DNA of 64,000 nucleotides from Psychrobacter sp. UBA3480 (GTDB lineage Bacteria > Pseudomonadota > Gammaproteobacteria > Pseudomonadales > Moraxellaceae). The position numbers were made by a program, and so were the translations under genes. Where the stretch lies: positions 59,651-123,650 of the forward strand of contig NZ_DFQV01000001.1 of assembly GCF_002377945.1 (NCBI RefSeq). Reading direction: 5' to 3'. The notes under the pieces are model-generated. The model had not been told where the DNA came from. It saw only the letters and a program-made list of their open reading frames with translations, and ran no database searches. Below, one piece after another: positions 1 through 7,867 of the stretch (the stretch's first letter is position 1; each line of letters begins with the position of its first letter).

Positions 1-1009
1 TGGTTGCTGATTGGGTAACAAACACACCCGAGGACATAATTGCTAGTCCTATGATCACTCCCCACAAAGGCGTAACCAAGGTCAATAACAAACCCACCAT
101 CGATACAACAATAGCGACACGGACCGTACGCGCCGAGCCAAACCGACGTAGCAATTTACTAGACAATGGCGTGATAACAACGCCCAATAGATATACTGCA
201 AAAATATTAGCAAGTGCCCCTGTCGTCAACTGATACGGTTCATCTGCCAGATGTAAATTAATAAAAGTGAAGCAGCCTACAAGGGAGAACAGCACGCAAG
301 CGCCAAGCAGACATGCTGTTACCACATAGCGATTGGTGACGTGCTCACCCAGCGTCTGTATCGCTGAGCGAAAATTAGGGTTGGCCACAAAGTGACGAGA
401 CGATGGTAGCATCTTGCCGACCCATATCGCGCCTAGCAAGGTCATTGCGGTCATGACGTAGTAACCATGCCGCCAGCCAATCAACTCATGCAAATGCCCC
501 AGCAAGAACCGACCCATAAAGCCGCCAAGCACGCATCCTGACACATAAAAGGACATCAACTCAGTCATTGCCCGGCCCTCAAACTCCTCACCGATATAGG
601 CAATTGTCACCACCGTAATACCCGGTACAGACAATCCTTGCATGAAGCGCCAAATGCCGACCCATTCAATGCTCGAGCTCTGGGCAATAAGCGCTGTTGG
701 TATCGCTAAAAACAATAAAGCGCCAACGATAAACGACTTGCGCCCGACTGCATCTGAGAGCATACCCAAAAATGGTGACATAATCGCAATAGCCAATACA
801 GTGGCACCAACGATCATGCCAGCCTGTACTTCGGTCGCAGCAAAGTCCACCATCATGACTGGTAGCACCGCTTGAATAGAATACACTTGCAAAAAAGCAA
901 ACATACCTATCAGGCCAATTGTGAGCTTCAATATCCACGACGTTGAATGATTGGATGTGACTGGTGGCACAGCTGTTATATCTTGAATCTGATCTTTAGA
1001 ATTATTCAC
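1..1009 (-). CDS. MFS transporter, YnfM/AraJ-like drug or sugar efflux permease (C-terminus outside window)
   Basis: Reading the minus strand gives an uninterrupted frame of about 336 residues that leaves the window at its left edge, so the C-terminal end is missing. It shows the alternating hydrophobic helices of a 12-TM inner-membrane major facilitator, with the loop 2-3 signature SDAVGRKSF at about residues 80-90 and a second-half start near residue 210. The sequence character is that of the YnfM/AraJ-like proton-driven efflux group; the substrate cannot be told. The chosen start is a GTG at 1009 (first residues NNSKDQIQ); there is no convincing Shine-Dalgarno, and an in-frame GTG at 1060 is possible. 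It is transcribed away from the esterase gene that begins at 1495. Confidence 0.8.
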   Translation of the reverse strand, partial: MNNSKDQIQDITAVPPVTSNHSTSWILKLTIGLIGMFAFLQVYSIQAVLPVMMVDFAATEVQAGMIVGATVLAIAIMSPFLGMLSDAVGRKSFIVGALLFLAIPTALIAQSSSIEWVGIWRFMQGLSVPGITVVTIAYIGEEFEGRAMTELMSFYVSGCVLGGFMGRFLLGHLHELIGWRHGYYVMTAMTLLGAIWVGKMLPSSRHFVANPNFRSAIQTLGEHVTNRYVVTACLLGACVLFSLVGCFTFINLHLADEPYQLTTGALANIFAVYLLGVVITPLSSKLLRRFGSARTVRVAIVVSMVGLLLTLVTPLWGVIIGLAIMSSGVFVTQSAT

Positions 1010-1494
1010 AGGGGATCTGACTATATTGGTTATACCATGACTGTAAATGATAACCGTCACTGGCGTGGATGGTAGAGAGGAATAAAGGTGATTTATGCTA
1101 AATGTATAAGCAAAAGCACCGTTATTAAACGATAAATGTTCATCATAATGACAAGCCAATTATGGTAGCACATTCATCAATATACTCAGGTTTAAAAGTG
1201 TTATTGCCTCTTGATAGATTCTTTATTTGGGTTCGAGATTATCGTAGAAAAACTTGACTAGGAATCACATTTCGACTTAAGACGGTGAAGACAGTTTTCG
1301 ACTCACAAGGTCATGATCAACGTTACGTTTATTGCATATACAGGGTAGTATGGTCAGATGCTGTTGACGCATTTGTTAATCATTTAACTACTTTAACGAT
1401 TGATAACAGTGACAGTTAACAATCACTACCTACGTCTATTTTTTCTAACCTAGAGACGTGCACGACTACACAATCTTTTAGAATACAATTTACT
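1010..1494. other. Intergenic region between divergent MFS and esterase genes
   Basis: About 485 bases of AT-rich sequence with no credible open frame, no strong inverted repeat and no terminator. It must carry the promoters of both divergent genes, but I could not pick a convincing sigma-70 site or operator. Confidence 0.5.
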
Positions 1495-2439
1495 ATGACG
1501 AAAAATATGGTGCTTTCAAAAATTATTATCGCGATGAGTATATTGGTTTTCTCTACGATGGCTGTAGCAGAAATAACTGTGTCAGAAACTAGCGTTAAAG
1601 GTCTCAGTCCAGTTGGATCAACACTCGACGCTACAAACTCACTAGCGGCAGTAGACTGTATAAAGGATGACGCTATCACTGCTACTGAGCTCACTAAAAC
1701 ACGTGATAACGGTCCGTTTTCTGTAAAGTCCAAGCACGTGAGTCGTCAATCTGCCAATGGCTTTGGTGGCGGTACCATACATTATCCAACGGATGCTGCT
1801 AACTGTGGTCTGCTAGGTGGTATCGCGGTGGTGCCAGGTTACGTGTCGTATGAGTCTTCGATCAAATGGTGGGGGCCGCGTTTGGCCTCTTGGGGATTTG
1901 TGGTTATTACTATTAATACTAGCTCCATTTACGATAACCCAGATAGCCGTGCTGAACAATTGAGCGCGGCTCTCGATCATCTCATCGCTGATGAAACAGT
2001 GGGGCATATGATCGATCCAAATCGTTTGGGCGCTATTGGCTGGTCAATGGGCGGCGGCGGTGCGCTACGACTGGCAACTGAGCGCAGTACGGTGCAAGCC
2101 ATCATTGCACAAACGCCCTATCACGATACGAGCTATGGCGCGATGGATACGCCTGCTCTATTCATCGCTTGTGAAAATGACCGTATCGCCCCGAATAAAA
2201 AATATACCAATACTTTTTATCAAAAAGCTGACGGTCCAAAAATGAAGGTCGAGATTAACAACGGCAGTCATTTTTGTGCCAGTCATCGTTTTAACGAGAA
2301 ACTATTAAGTAAACCTGCTATTGCATGGATGCAACGTTATATTAACGGTGACACACGTTTTGATAAATTCTTATGTGGCAATGAAAGCTACATAGATGAT
2401 CCTCGTATCTCAGCCTATGATTACGAAGACTGTTTATAA
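1495..2439 (+). CDS. Secreted PET-hydrolase-like polyesterase (type IIb PETase / Mors1-like, dienelactone-hydrolase fold)
   Basis: An exported alpha/beta hydrolase of 314 residues. Residues 1-25 form a signal peptide ending in MAVAE. The nucleophile elbow is GWSMGGGG with Ser184, the acid is Asp229 in ACENDRIA and the base is His259 in NGSHFC. Cys226 and Cys261 are placed exactly as the extra active-site disulfide of the Ideonella PETase, and Cys294-Cys313 match the second, C-terminal disulfide. The residue before Ser184 is Trp, as in IsPETase, but the residue after His259 is Phe and the wobbling Trp of IsPETase is Tyr209, as in other cutinase-like enzymes. From memory the whole chain is strikingly like Mors1 (Lip1) of Antarctic Moraxella TA144. 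Expected substrates are aliphatic and aromatic polyesters and short acyl esters outside the cell. Single gene; a later in-frame Met (residue 5) is an alternative start. Confidence 0.88.
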   Translation: MTKNMVLSKIIIAMSILVFSTMAVAEITVSETSVKGLSPVGSTLDATNSLAAVDCIKDDAITATELTKTRDNGPFSVKSKHVSRQSANGFGGGTIHYPTDAANCGLLGGIAVVPGYVSYESSIKWWGPRLASWGFVVITINTSSIYDNPDSRAEQLSAALDHLIADETVGHMIDPNRLGAIGWSMGGGGALRLATERSTVQAIIAQTPYHDTSYGAMDTPALFIACENDRIAPNKKYTNTFYQKADGPKMKVEINNGSHFCASHRFNEKLLSKPAIAWMQRYINGDTRFDKFLCGNESYIDDPRISAYDYEDCL

Positions 2440-2587
2440 GCTATTTTCAACCTACTTACGAAAGGAAGGACTGATAGCTCTAACTGTTAATAATGACATT
2501 TGAATAACAACTCTTTTTTATTTTTACACATTTACATTGCTTCTATCTTTTTTCTTACAGACTTTACTACCATAAAAATTAATAATC

Positions 2588-2691
2588 ATATGGTCAATCC
2601 TCTATAAATTGGATACGGTGTCAGGCTCGCTTAGTCTACAAATTGTAGTACTTTCACTCGCCTTCCTTGTATCCAAATTATATTGAACCGA
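2588..2691 (+). repeat. Interspersed palindromic repeat, copy A (about 104 bp)
   Basis: This stretch recurs, inverted, at 35141-35245 with only about a dozen differences. It begins GTCAATCCTCTATAAATTG after ATATG-type bases and ends TATATTGAACCGA. Its centre contains the palindrome CTACAAATTGTAG (2636-2648). The ends are imperfect inverted repeats of each other (GTCAAT versus ATTGAAC). It carries no gene and looks like a small non-autonomous element or REP-like repeat. The remaining bases of the gap between 2440 and 2752 show nothing else recognisable. Confidence 0.8.
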
Positions 2692-2752
2692 CTGTAGGCT
2701 GCTACAAACAAATAAAACAATTGAATAAATGAACGATTAAGGAGCAATGTTG

Positions 2753-3499
2753 ATGACTGATGAGATGTATGACTTGGGTGCAGGGTTTTGGAGTATTCGA
2801 GGCTCTTTTATCAAAAACGGTATCCTTGACATTGGTGTTCAATGTGCACTCATAAGACTACCATCAGGTCGATTTATATTCTTAGATAGCTATACATTAA
2901 CTGGCGATGTGCGTCAGCAAGTCATGGCATTGACCAATGATGGTCAAAATGTCGAAGCCGTCCTCAATGTTCATCCGTTTCATGCAGTACACTGTGCTCA
3001 AATGGCCAAAGACTTTCCGCAAGCGACCTTTTATGGCAGTAGCAGACATCCAGAGCAAGTACCTGAAGTCAATTGGGCAAATGACTTGGTCGAAAGCGAT
3101 GCCATTGCTGCGCGCTACCCTGAACTCAAATTCTCTATACCTCAAGGCATCTATTACATCTCACCTAACAAGACGGTTCATGCTAGCTCATTATTGGTCT
3201 ATCATCCTGCTAGCCAGAGCATTTATGTCGATGATACCTTTGAGATACCCCCTTCCAAGTTAATAAATGCCGTGCAGCCTAACCTCGGCTTACACCCTAC
3301 TACCAAAAAAGCGCTCAAAGATGAGCCAAACGCAGCTAAGCACTATTGTGATTGGGCAGTAGAGCTGGCACACGAGTGGCGTGATGGTCGTCATTTTTGC
3401 GGCGCGCACTCGGGATTGGTTATATTTGAGGAAGGTCAATTTGAGACAGCACTTATATCAGCGATTGATTTGGCTTGCCCTGAGCTTGAGAAAGTATAA
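2753..3499 (+). CDS. Metallo-beta-lactamase-like (DUF4336-like) protein, tandem copy 1
   Basis: A cytosolic protein of 248 residues with no signal peptide. The N-terminal pattern (a strand, SGRFIFLDSY, then a helix and VEAVLNVHPFHAVH near residues 91-104) follows the metallo-beta-lactamase core as seen in DUF4336-type proteins, but the usual HxHxDH motif is reduced to HPFHxxH. Other conserved points shared with its neighbour are YGSSRH, YHPASQS, VDDTF, AHEWRD and AHS near the end. An ATG lies six bases upstream, but the AAGGAG at 2739-2744 is correctly spaced only for 2753, and the paralogue begins with the same MTD. The reaction is unknown; it may be a hydrolase with an altered metal site. 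It forms a direct duplication with the next gene (about 70% identical by eye). Confidence 0.75.
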   Translation: MTDEMYDLGAGFWSIRGSFIKNGILDIGVQCALIRLPSGRFIFLDSYTLTGDVRQQVMALTNDGQNVEAVLNVHPFHAVHCAQMAKDFPQATFYGSSRHPEQVPEVNWANDLVESDAIAARYPELKFSIPQGIYYISPNKTVHASSLLVYHPASQSIYVDDTFEIPPSKLINAVQPNLGLHPTTKKALKDEPNAAKHYCDWAVELAHEWRDGRHFCGAHSGLVIFEEGQFETALISAIDLACPELEKV

Positions 3500-3631
3500 A
3501 AACAAATATAAAAGCGTAAAGAGTTAGAACACATACCATTAAAACAACTCGAAAGATGAAGCTTACAGTGAAAAATTAGCTTTGTTTTATTTACATATTC
3601 TATTTCATTTACTAGACGAGGAAAATTATAA

Positions 3632-4378
3632 ATGACTGATCACATTCATGATTTAGGCGCAGGATTTTGGAACATACGCGGAACATTCCGTCTCGGTGGC
3701 GTACTAAATATCGGCACTCAATGCTCGCTAGTCAAGCTATCATCAGGAAAATTTATCTTTTTGGACAGTTACGCCCTAACGGGTGATGTTCGAGATGAGA
3801 TTATGGCATTGACCAATAATGGTCAAGATGTCGAAGCTGTCCTCAACGTACATCCGTTTCATACAGTCAGCTGTGCTCAAATGGCCAAAGACTTCCCGCA
3901 AGCGACGTTTTATGGCAGTAGCCGTCACCATAAAAAAGTACCAGAAATCAATTGGGCAGATGATTTGGTAGAAAGTGACGCAGTCGCTGCACGCTATCCT
4001 GAGCTTAAGTTTTCAATGTCAGAGGGCATTTACTATATATCGCCCAATGAGATGATTCATGCAGGTTCTTTATTGGCTTATCATCCTGCCAGTCAAAGCT
4101 TGCACGTAGATGATACTTTTATGAGTCCACCATCGAAGTTATTAGAAACTGTATTACCTGAGCTAATACTGCACCCTACGACCAAAAAAGCACTGAAAAA
4201 CGAGCCAAACGCTGGTGCGCAATACTGCGACTGGGCGACCAATTTGGCTCATGAATGGCGTGACGTACGCAATTTCTGCGCTGCGCATTCTTATCTTGTT
4301 CAGTTCAAAGAAGGTGGGTTTGAGAAAGCACTGGTGAAAGCCGTTAAGAAAGCACGTCCAAAACTAGAAAACGCCTAA
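3632..4378 (+). CDS. Metallo-beta-lactamase-like (DUF4336-like) protein, tandem copy 2
   Basis: A 248-residue paralogue of the preceding gene, aligned end to end without gaps over most of its length. Here the candidate metal motif reads HPFHTVS: the third histidine of copy 1 is replaced by serine, while YGSSRH, YHPASQS, VDDTF, AHEWRD and AHS remain. A GAGGA ribosome-binding site precedes the ATG. The 132-base gap to copy 1 has no terminator, so both may be cotranscribed, and a strong bidirectional terminator follows this gene. Function unknown. The duplication is old enough for many synonymous and some conservative changes. Confidence 0.75.
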   Translation: MTDHIHDLGAGFWNIRGTFRLGGVLNIGTQCSLVKLSSGKFIFLDSYALTGDVRDEIMALTNNGQDVEAVLNVHPFHTVSCAQMAKDFPQATFYGSSRHHKKVPEINWADDLVESDAVAARYPELKFSMSEGIYYISPNEMIHAGSLLAYHPASQSLHVDDTFMSPPSKLLETVLPELILHPTTKKALKNEPNAGAQYCDWATNLAHEWRDVRNFCAAHSYLVQFKEGGFEKALVKAVKKARPKLENA

Positions 4379-4414
4379 TTTCTCACACTTTAAACATATA
4401 TTCTTAATAAGCAT

Positions 4415-4463
4415 AAAAATGGGTCGCTATTACTGTATTTACTAGTGTAGTGACCCATTTTTT
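4415..4463. terminator. Bidirectional rho-independent terminator
   Basis: A 15-bp stem pairs AAAAATGGGTCGCTA (4415-4429) with its near-perfect complement ending in a T run at 4448-4463. It lies between the convergent duplicated gene and the NsrR-like gene and can serve both strands. Confidence 0.85.
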
Positions 4464-4502
4464 GAGCCAATGACTTTATGAAATATGCGATTATCGAAGC
4501 TG

Positions 4503-5018
4503 TTACCGAAACAGCAATGTCGCTAGCTCATCTTCATTGTTCAGAATATCTGCCAATGTATAACGCTCAAGCACATTGATAAATGCGGTGAGCGCTTCAA
4601 AAAACACGCTTTTTAGCTGGCAGGCTGGACTAATCACGCAGCCTAGTGATTTATTCTTTTCTTCCTCAATGAATGTCACTGGCAAATCCGCCTGATGAGC
4701 GCCCTGCTCACTATCCTTATGAGACGCTGGTACGGCAAAGCACTCTACTAGATTAAAATCAGGCTCTATCTGTTTGATCAATACGCCCAAATTAATATCT
4801 TTAGGTACACGTGCCAATCGTATGCCACCGTTTTTGCCACGCACACTTTCTATATAACCGAGCTGACCCAGCTGATGAATAATCTTGGTCAAATGACTTT
4901 TAGAAATACCATAACTATCAGCAATATCGCTAATATTAGCCAATAGTGATGGATCTGGTCTCACGGCTAAATAAATCAATGAGCGTAGCGCGTAGTCACT
5001 ATAATTGGTCAGTCGCAT
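4503..5018 (-). CDS. nsrR: NsrR-like Rrf2-family regulator with expanded Cys spacing
   Basis: A 171-residue Rrf2 winged-helix repressor. The opening MRLTNYSDYALRSLIYLA, the recognition helix region SKSHLTKIIHQLGQLGYI and VRGKNGGIRLA are typical of NsrR, the nitric-oxide sensor that binds an iron-sulfur cluster. Three cysteines are present, Cys93, Cys127 and Cys133. In classical NsrR the first two are only four residues apart; here a polar stretch of about 29 residues (positions 97-125) has been inserted, while the CVISPACQLK block is normal. It is most likely a NO/iron-sulfur regulator, with cluster geometry uncertain. IscR is less likely because the C-terminal YTLADIL matches NsrR. It is transcribed alone; no neighbour is an obvious NO-detoxification gene. 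Confidence 0.78.
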   Translation of the reverse strand: MRLTNYSDYALRSLIYLAVRPDPSLLANISDIADSYGISKSHLTKIIHQLGQLGYIESVRGKNGGIRLARVPKDINLGVLIKQIEPDFNLVECFAVPASHKDSEQGAHQADLPVTFIEEEKNKSLGCVISPACQLKSVFFEALTAFINVLERYTLADILNNEDELATLLFR

Positions 5019-5061
5019 GTACTTGCGCTCCTATTTTTATAAATTTTATACATTAAGCTAG

Positions 5062-5230
5062 GGCGTGTCATCAATTAGGTTATGAGCATTAAAATAAGAT
5101 AAATTGATGCTAAATAAGGAAAAGTTCGCAGTGAATATGAACATATTGACAAGAACTTTGACACAGTTTAGCGAAAATTTAGCCATTTTAAGGCCATAAA
5201 TTGCATCAATGTGCTAATTGATGACACGCC
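5062..5230. mobile_element. MITE with perfect 17-bp terminal inverted repeats
   Basis: The left end GGCGTGTCATCAATTAG (5062-5078) is perfectly repeated in inverted form at 5214-5230. Flanking bases are CTAG on the left and TTAG on the right, both fitting the YTAR target of IS5-type insertion sequences and near-identical as a 4-bp target duplication. The 169-bp interior encodes nothing. It is therefore read as a non-autonomous miniature element, placed in the gap between the NsrR-like gene and the DUF3429 gene. I see nothing else in that gap (5019-5377). Confidence 0.8.
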
Positions 5231-5377
5231 TTAGACAAAGTAAGTCGTATTTTTGGTAATAACGTTTAGACATAGCATTTACGGTAATCTCTCAAATCAA
5301 CGTCCCAAGTATAAAAACAGAGAAAGCAAGCTGTCTGTTCTTTAGCTGTTATTTGGCCATGACTTAGTTAATATCAC

Positions 5378-5815
5378 TTACAACTGTAATGCCGCGATGA
5401 CTAACGATATGACCACTATCACCGTGACATACTGCCTTACTTTAAAGTAAGCATGACTGATAATCTGCGCTTGATGAAGGCTATAATCAATAACCAACAG
5501 ACTTATAAAACCAATCACTAATAGCCAAACAAAGCTACTGGCTGATAATATTAAAAACCCAAGCCAAAGGCCAAGCGCAATGACATTGCTATATAGTGGA
5601 AGTCTAATAGCCCACTTATTGTCGTCAGCTAAATCTAAATGATTACCCCAATGCGCGCCTGCCATAAATGAGCCAATCACTAGTCCATAAGCACTTAATA
5701 CATCGACTACTGAACCAAGTATAGGCACGGTAACAATGTCTACCATCAGCAAAAATGCACAGGCGACAAACGGAATAGCACCTGCAAAAGTTAAATAAGG
5801 ACTGGGCTTTTTCAT
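5378..5815 (-). CDS. DUF3429 family integral membrane protein
   Basis: A small inner-membrane protein of 145 residues with about five hydrophobic helices (roughly residues 8-28, 36-54, 75-92, 95-110 and 125-143). The segment GSFMAGAHWGNHL is the recognisable DUF3429 signature. The family has no established function. It is followed, on the same strand, after 69 bases upstream, by the cryptochrome gene, so it may be the second gene of a two-gene unit. Related proteins are often found next to photolyase or other light-response genes in marine bacteria, but no role is inferred here. Confidence 0.75.
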   Translation of the reverse strand: MKKPSPYLTFAGAIPFVACAFLLMVDIVTVPILGSVVDVLSAYGLVIGSFMAGAHWGNHLDLADDNKWAIRLPLYSNVIALGLWLGFLILSASSFVWLLVIGFISLLVIDYSLHQAQIISHAYFKVRQYVTVIVVISLVIAALQL

Positions 5816-5884
5816 TGTTTAAACCTATCTTATGATTACTCTAATAATAGCTATCACCTGTTGAATGGGTGTTTTCGACATACA

Positions 5885-7279
5885 TTAATCGCTCTTTTGA
5901 GTGTTGCCTTGCCACTGACGAATAAACTCACCGTTTGGATCGTATTGCTGGGTTTGCTTGTCTAGATTAAACTGCCTGCACCCTCTGGGGTCAGCGCCCA
6001 CGCCTGCCAGATATTGCCAATTGCCCCAATTACTGCCGACATCATAATCAACAAGATATTGCTCAAAGTAAGCTGCCCCGTAACGCCAATCAAGGCCTAA
6101 CTCATGGATAAAGCAACTGGCAACCAATTGTCGTCCGCGATTCGACATATAACCTGTCGTGTTCAATTGGTTCATGCATGCGTTGACGATAGGATACGGT
6201 GTCGTACCATTTTTCCATTGTGCTAACAGATTTTCGTTCAATTGAGTTGAAGGCGTGTGCTGACTGATACCTTTAAACCAAAATAACTTTTGCTGATAGG
6301 TGACAGCATACCAGTAGAAATACTCACGCCATAGCAGCTCAAACCATATCCAGTAGGTAGAGTCATTTGCGATAATATCGCGCTCATAACGGCGCAAACG
6401 ATTTAATACTGTGTTTACAGACAGCGAGCCGTTTGCAAGCCAAGCGGAAAACTTTGTGGAATGCGCCCACTCATCTAGCGCGTTTCGGGTAGTTTTATAA
6501 GTGCTGGGCGCATCGGAATCGAAATAGGCATCTAAGTGCTTAAGGCCATTTAACTCACCACCTCTAAAACTGGATGGCTGCTGTGATGGCTTATCACGCT
6601 CTGCCTGATTAGACAACTGAGATTCAAAAAAGTACTCGTTCCTACTCTGCATATTGTCAGGTAATGGGGCAAGTGTTTCTGGCGTTGGATAAATTGCTAT
6701 ATCTTTTTCTGCATGCAGCAAATCATAATCGGTTTCTATTTGTTTACGAAACTGTGTAAAGCTTTTGGGTAAGCTCTCTAGCGGTAACTCGTCAAACAAA
6801 GTCGATGTTGTTTGAATGTGCCACTGTATCTCTGGATATTTCGCCTGTAGAAGGTCATATACTTTGTTTTGATTATAATCTGCCTTCTGGCTGATGCAGA
6901 TATCTGTCACTTGTTGCTGCGCTATTAGATCACTCAACTGAGTAAAGACGTCCAATGCTTCATCGCCTTTCTGTAAATACAGCAACCTATTACCCCGCTG
7001 AATCAATGACGCATTTAAATCAGCCAAGCTCTCATGCAAGAACTGCTGGCGGGCTTGACCCATAGCCTCATAACGATAGGCGTCGTAATGGTCTTTATCG
7101 TCTAATATATCTGTCAACGATGACGCATAAACCAATAGCAGCTTTCCATCAGTGGAAATTTCAGATGCTTTTAATAGAGTGGCATTGTCCGCTACTCGCA
7201 AGTCATTATGGAATAGCACCAATGTAACATTTCTGTTCGCTGAGTTATTCTCTGAGTTGTTCGCTGCTTGATTTAGCAT
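5885..7279 (-). CDS. cry: Cryptochrome-DASH photolyase-like flavoprotein
   Basis: A 464-residue member of the photolyase/cryptochrome family. Residues 16-150 form the Rossmann-like antenna domain (VTLVLFHNDLRVADN). The FAD domain contains TKFSAWLANGSLS near 275, WFELLWREYF near 318 and a long conserved block from GYMSNRGRQLVASCF to DVGSNWGNWQYLAGVG (about 383-425). The C-terminal FNLDKQTQQYDPNGEFIRQW is characteristic of the DASH class, which repairs pyrimidine dimers in single-stranded DNA using blue light and may also sense light. The start is preceded by AGGATAGGG. The DUF3429 gene lies directly downstream on the same strand. Confidence 0.93.
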   Translation of the reverse strand: MLNQAANNSENNSANRNVTLVLFHNDLRVADNATLLKASEISTDGKLLLVYASSLTDILDDKDHYDAYRYEAMGQARQQFLHESLADLNASLIQRGNRLLYLQKGDEALDVFTQLSDLIAQQQVTDICISQKADYNQNKVYDLLQAKYPEIQWHIQTTSTLFDELPLESLPKSFTQFRKQIETDYDLLHAEKDIAIYPTPETLAPLPDNMQSRNEYFFESQLSNQAERDKPSQQPSSFRGGELNGLKHLDAYFDSDAPSTYKTTRNALDEWAHSTKFSAWLANGSLSVNTVLNRLRRYERDIIANDSTYWIWFELLWREYFYWYAVTYQQKLFWFKGISQHTPSTQLNENLLAQWKNGTTPYPIVNACMNQLNTTGYMSNRGRQLVASCFIHELGLDWRYGAAYFEQYLVDYDVGSNWGNWQYLAGVGADPRGCRQFNLDKQTQQYDPNGEFIRQWQGNTQKSD

Positions 7280-7503
7280 ACCCTATCCTTCTGGCTGTTT
7301 AGCGCTTATCTATTATTTTTAATATTTAGTCTTTAATCTTGAAATGTCATATACGATGTAAAACATACTTAGGGCGTATTGAACATTCAACTATGATGCG
7401 AGCCTAATACTTGTAAGGCAATGCGCTCAGCCCCAGAAACTACTTATAAGCATTGACTCTCATGTGTCTGACTGCTTAAATGGCTTACCTCTAGGAGAAC
7501 ACC

Positions 7504-7752
7504 ATGACTCAAAATAATACTACGACTGAAGAAAATAAATCAGATGAAAAGCGTAAACTTATCAATCGATTTTTGATGAGATTGACAAAAGAACAGCCTC
7601 AAATGTATTACGCAACCACCTCTGAGATATCGCGAAGTATTCATACGATGATAAAAGAGCACACCAATCGCCTATCGGTAGAAGAACAAGCACTGGTAAG
7701 ACGGATGAGTATGGAAGAGATTGAAGGGTTACTTGGTTTTCATGCCAGATAA
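7504..7752 (+). CDS. Small uncharacterised protein (82 residues)
   Basis: A short, charged, cytosolic protein with no recognised domain. The first 20 residues are polar and probably disordered; residues 20-82 are predicted mostly helical. It is believed real because of a strong ribosome-binding site (TAGGAGAACACC before the ATG), a good terminator directly downstream and the absence of any competing frame. No function is proposed. Confidence 0.65.
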   Translation: MTQNNTTTEENKSDEKRKLINRFLMRLTKEQPQMYYATTSEISRSIHTMIKEHTNRLSVEEQALVRRMSMEEIEGLLGFHAR

Positions 7753-7806
7753 GAGATTGACCAACTTCAAATACGTTATTATCAGTAAGTTGCCAAATGA
7801 CACACA

Positions 7807-7837
7807 AAAAAAGACCGCTATCAAAGCGGTCTTTTTT
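7807..7837. terminator. Bidirectional terminator
   Basis: Perfect 13-bp stem AAAAAAGACCGCT / AGCGGTCTTTTTT with a 5-base loop, between the small protein gene and the convergent aldehyde dehydrogenase gene. Confidence 0.9.
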
Positions 7838-7867
7838 ATTAGCTATTAACATTCTATTTTAGGACAA

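Noticed and set aside
51..875. Short plus-strand frames of 60 and 77 residues
   Set aside because: They lie antisense inside the MFS gene, have low-complexity translations and no ribosome sites.
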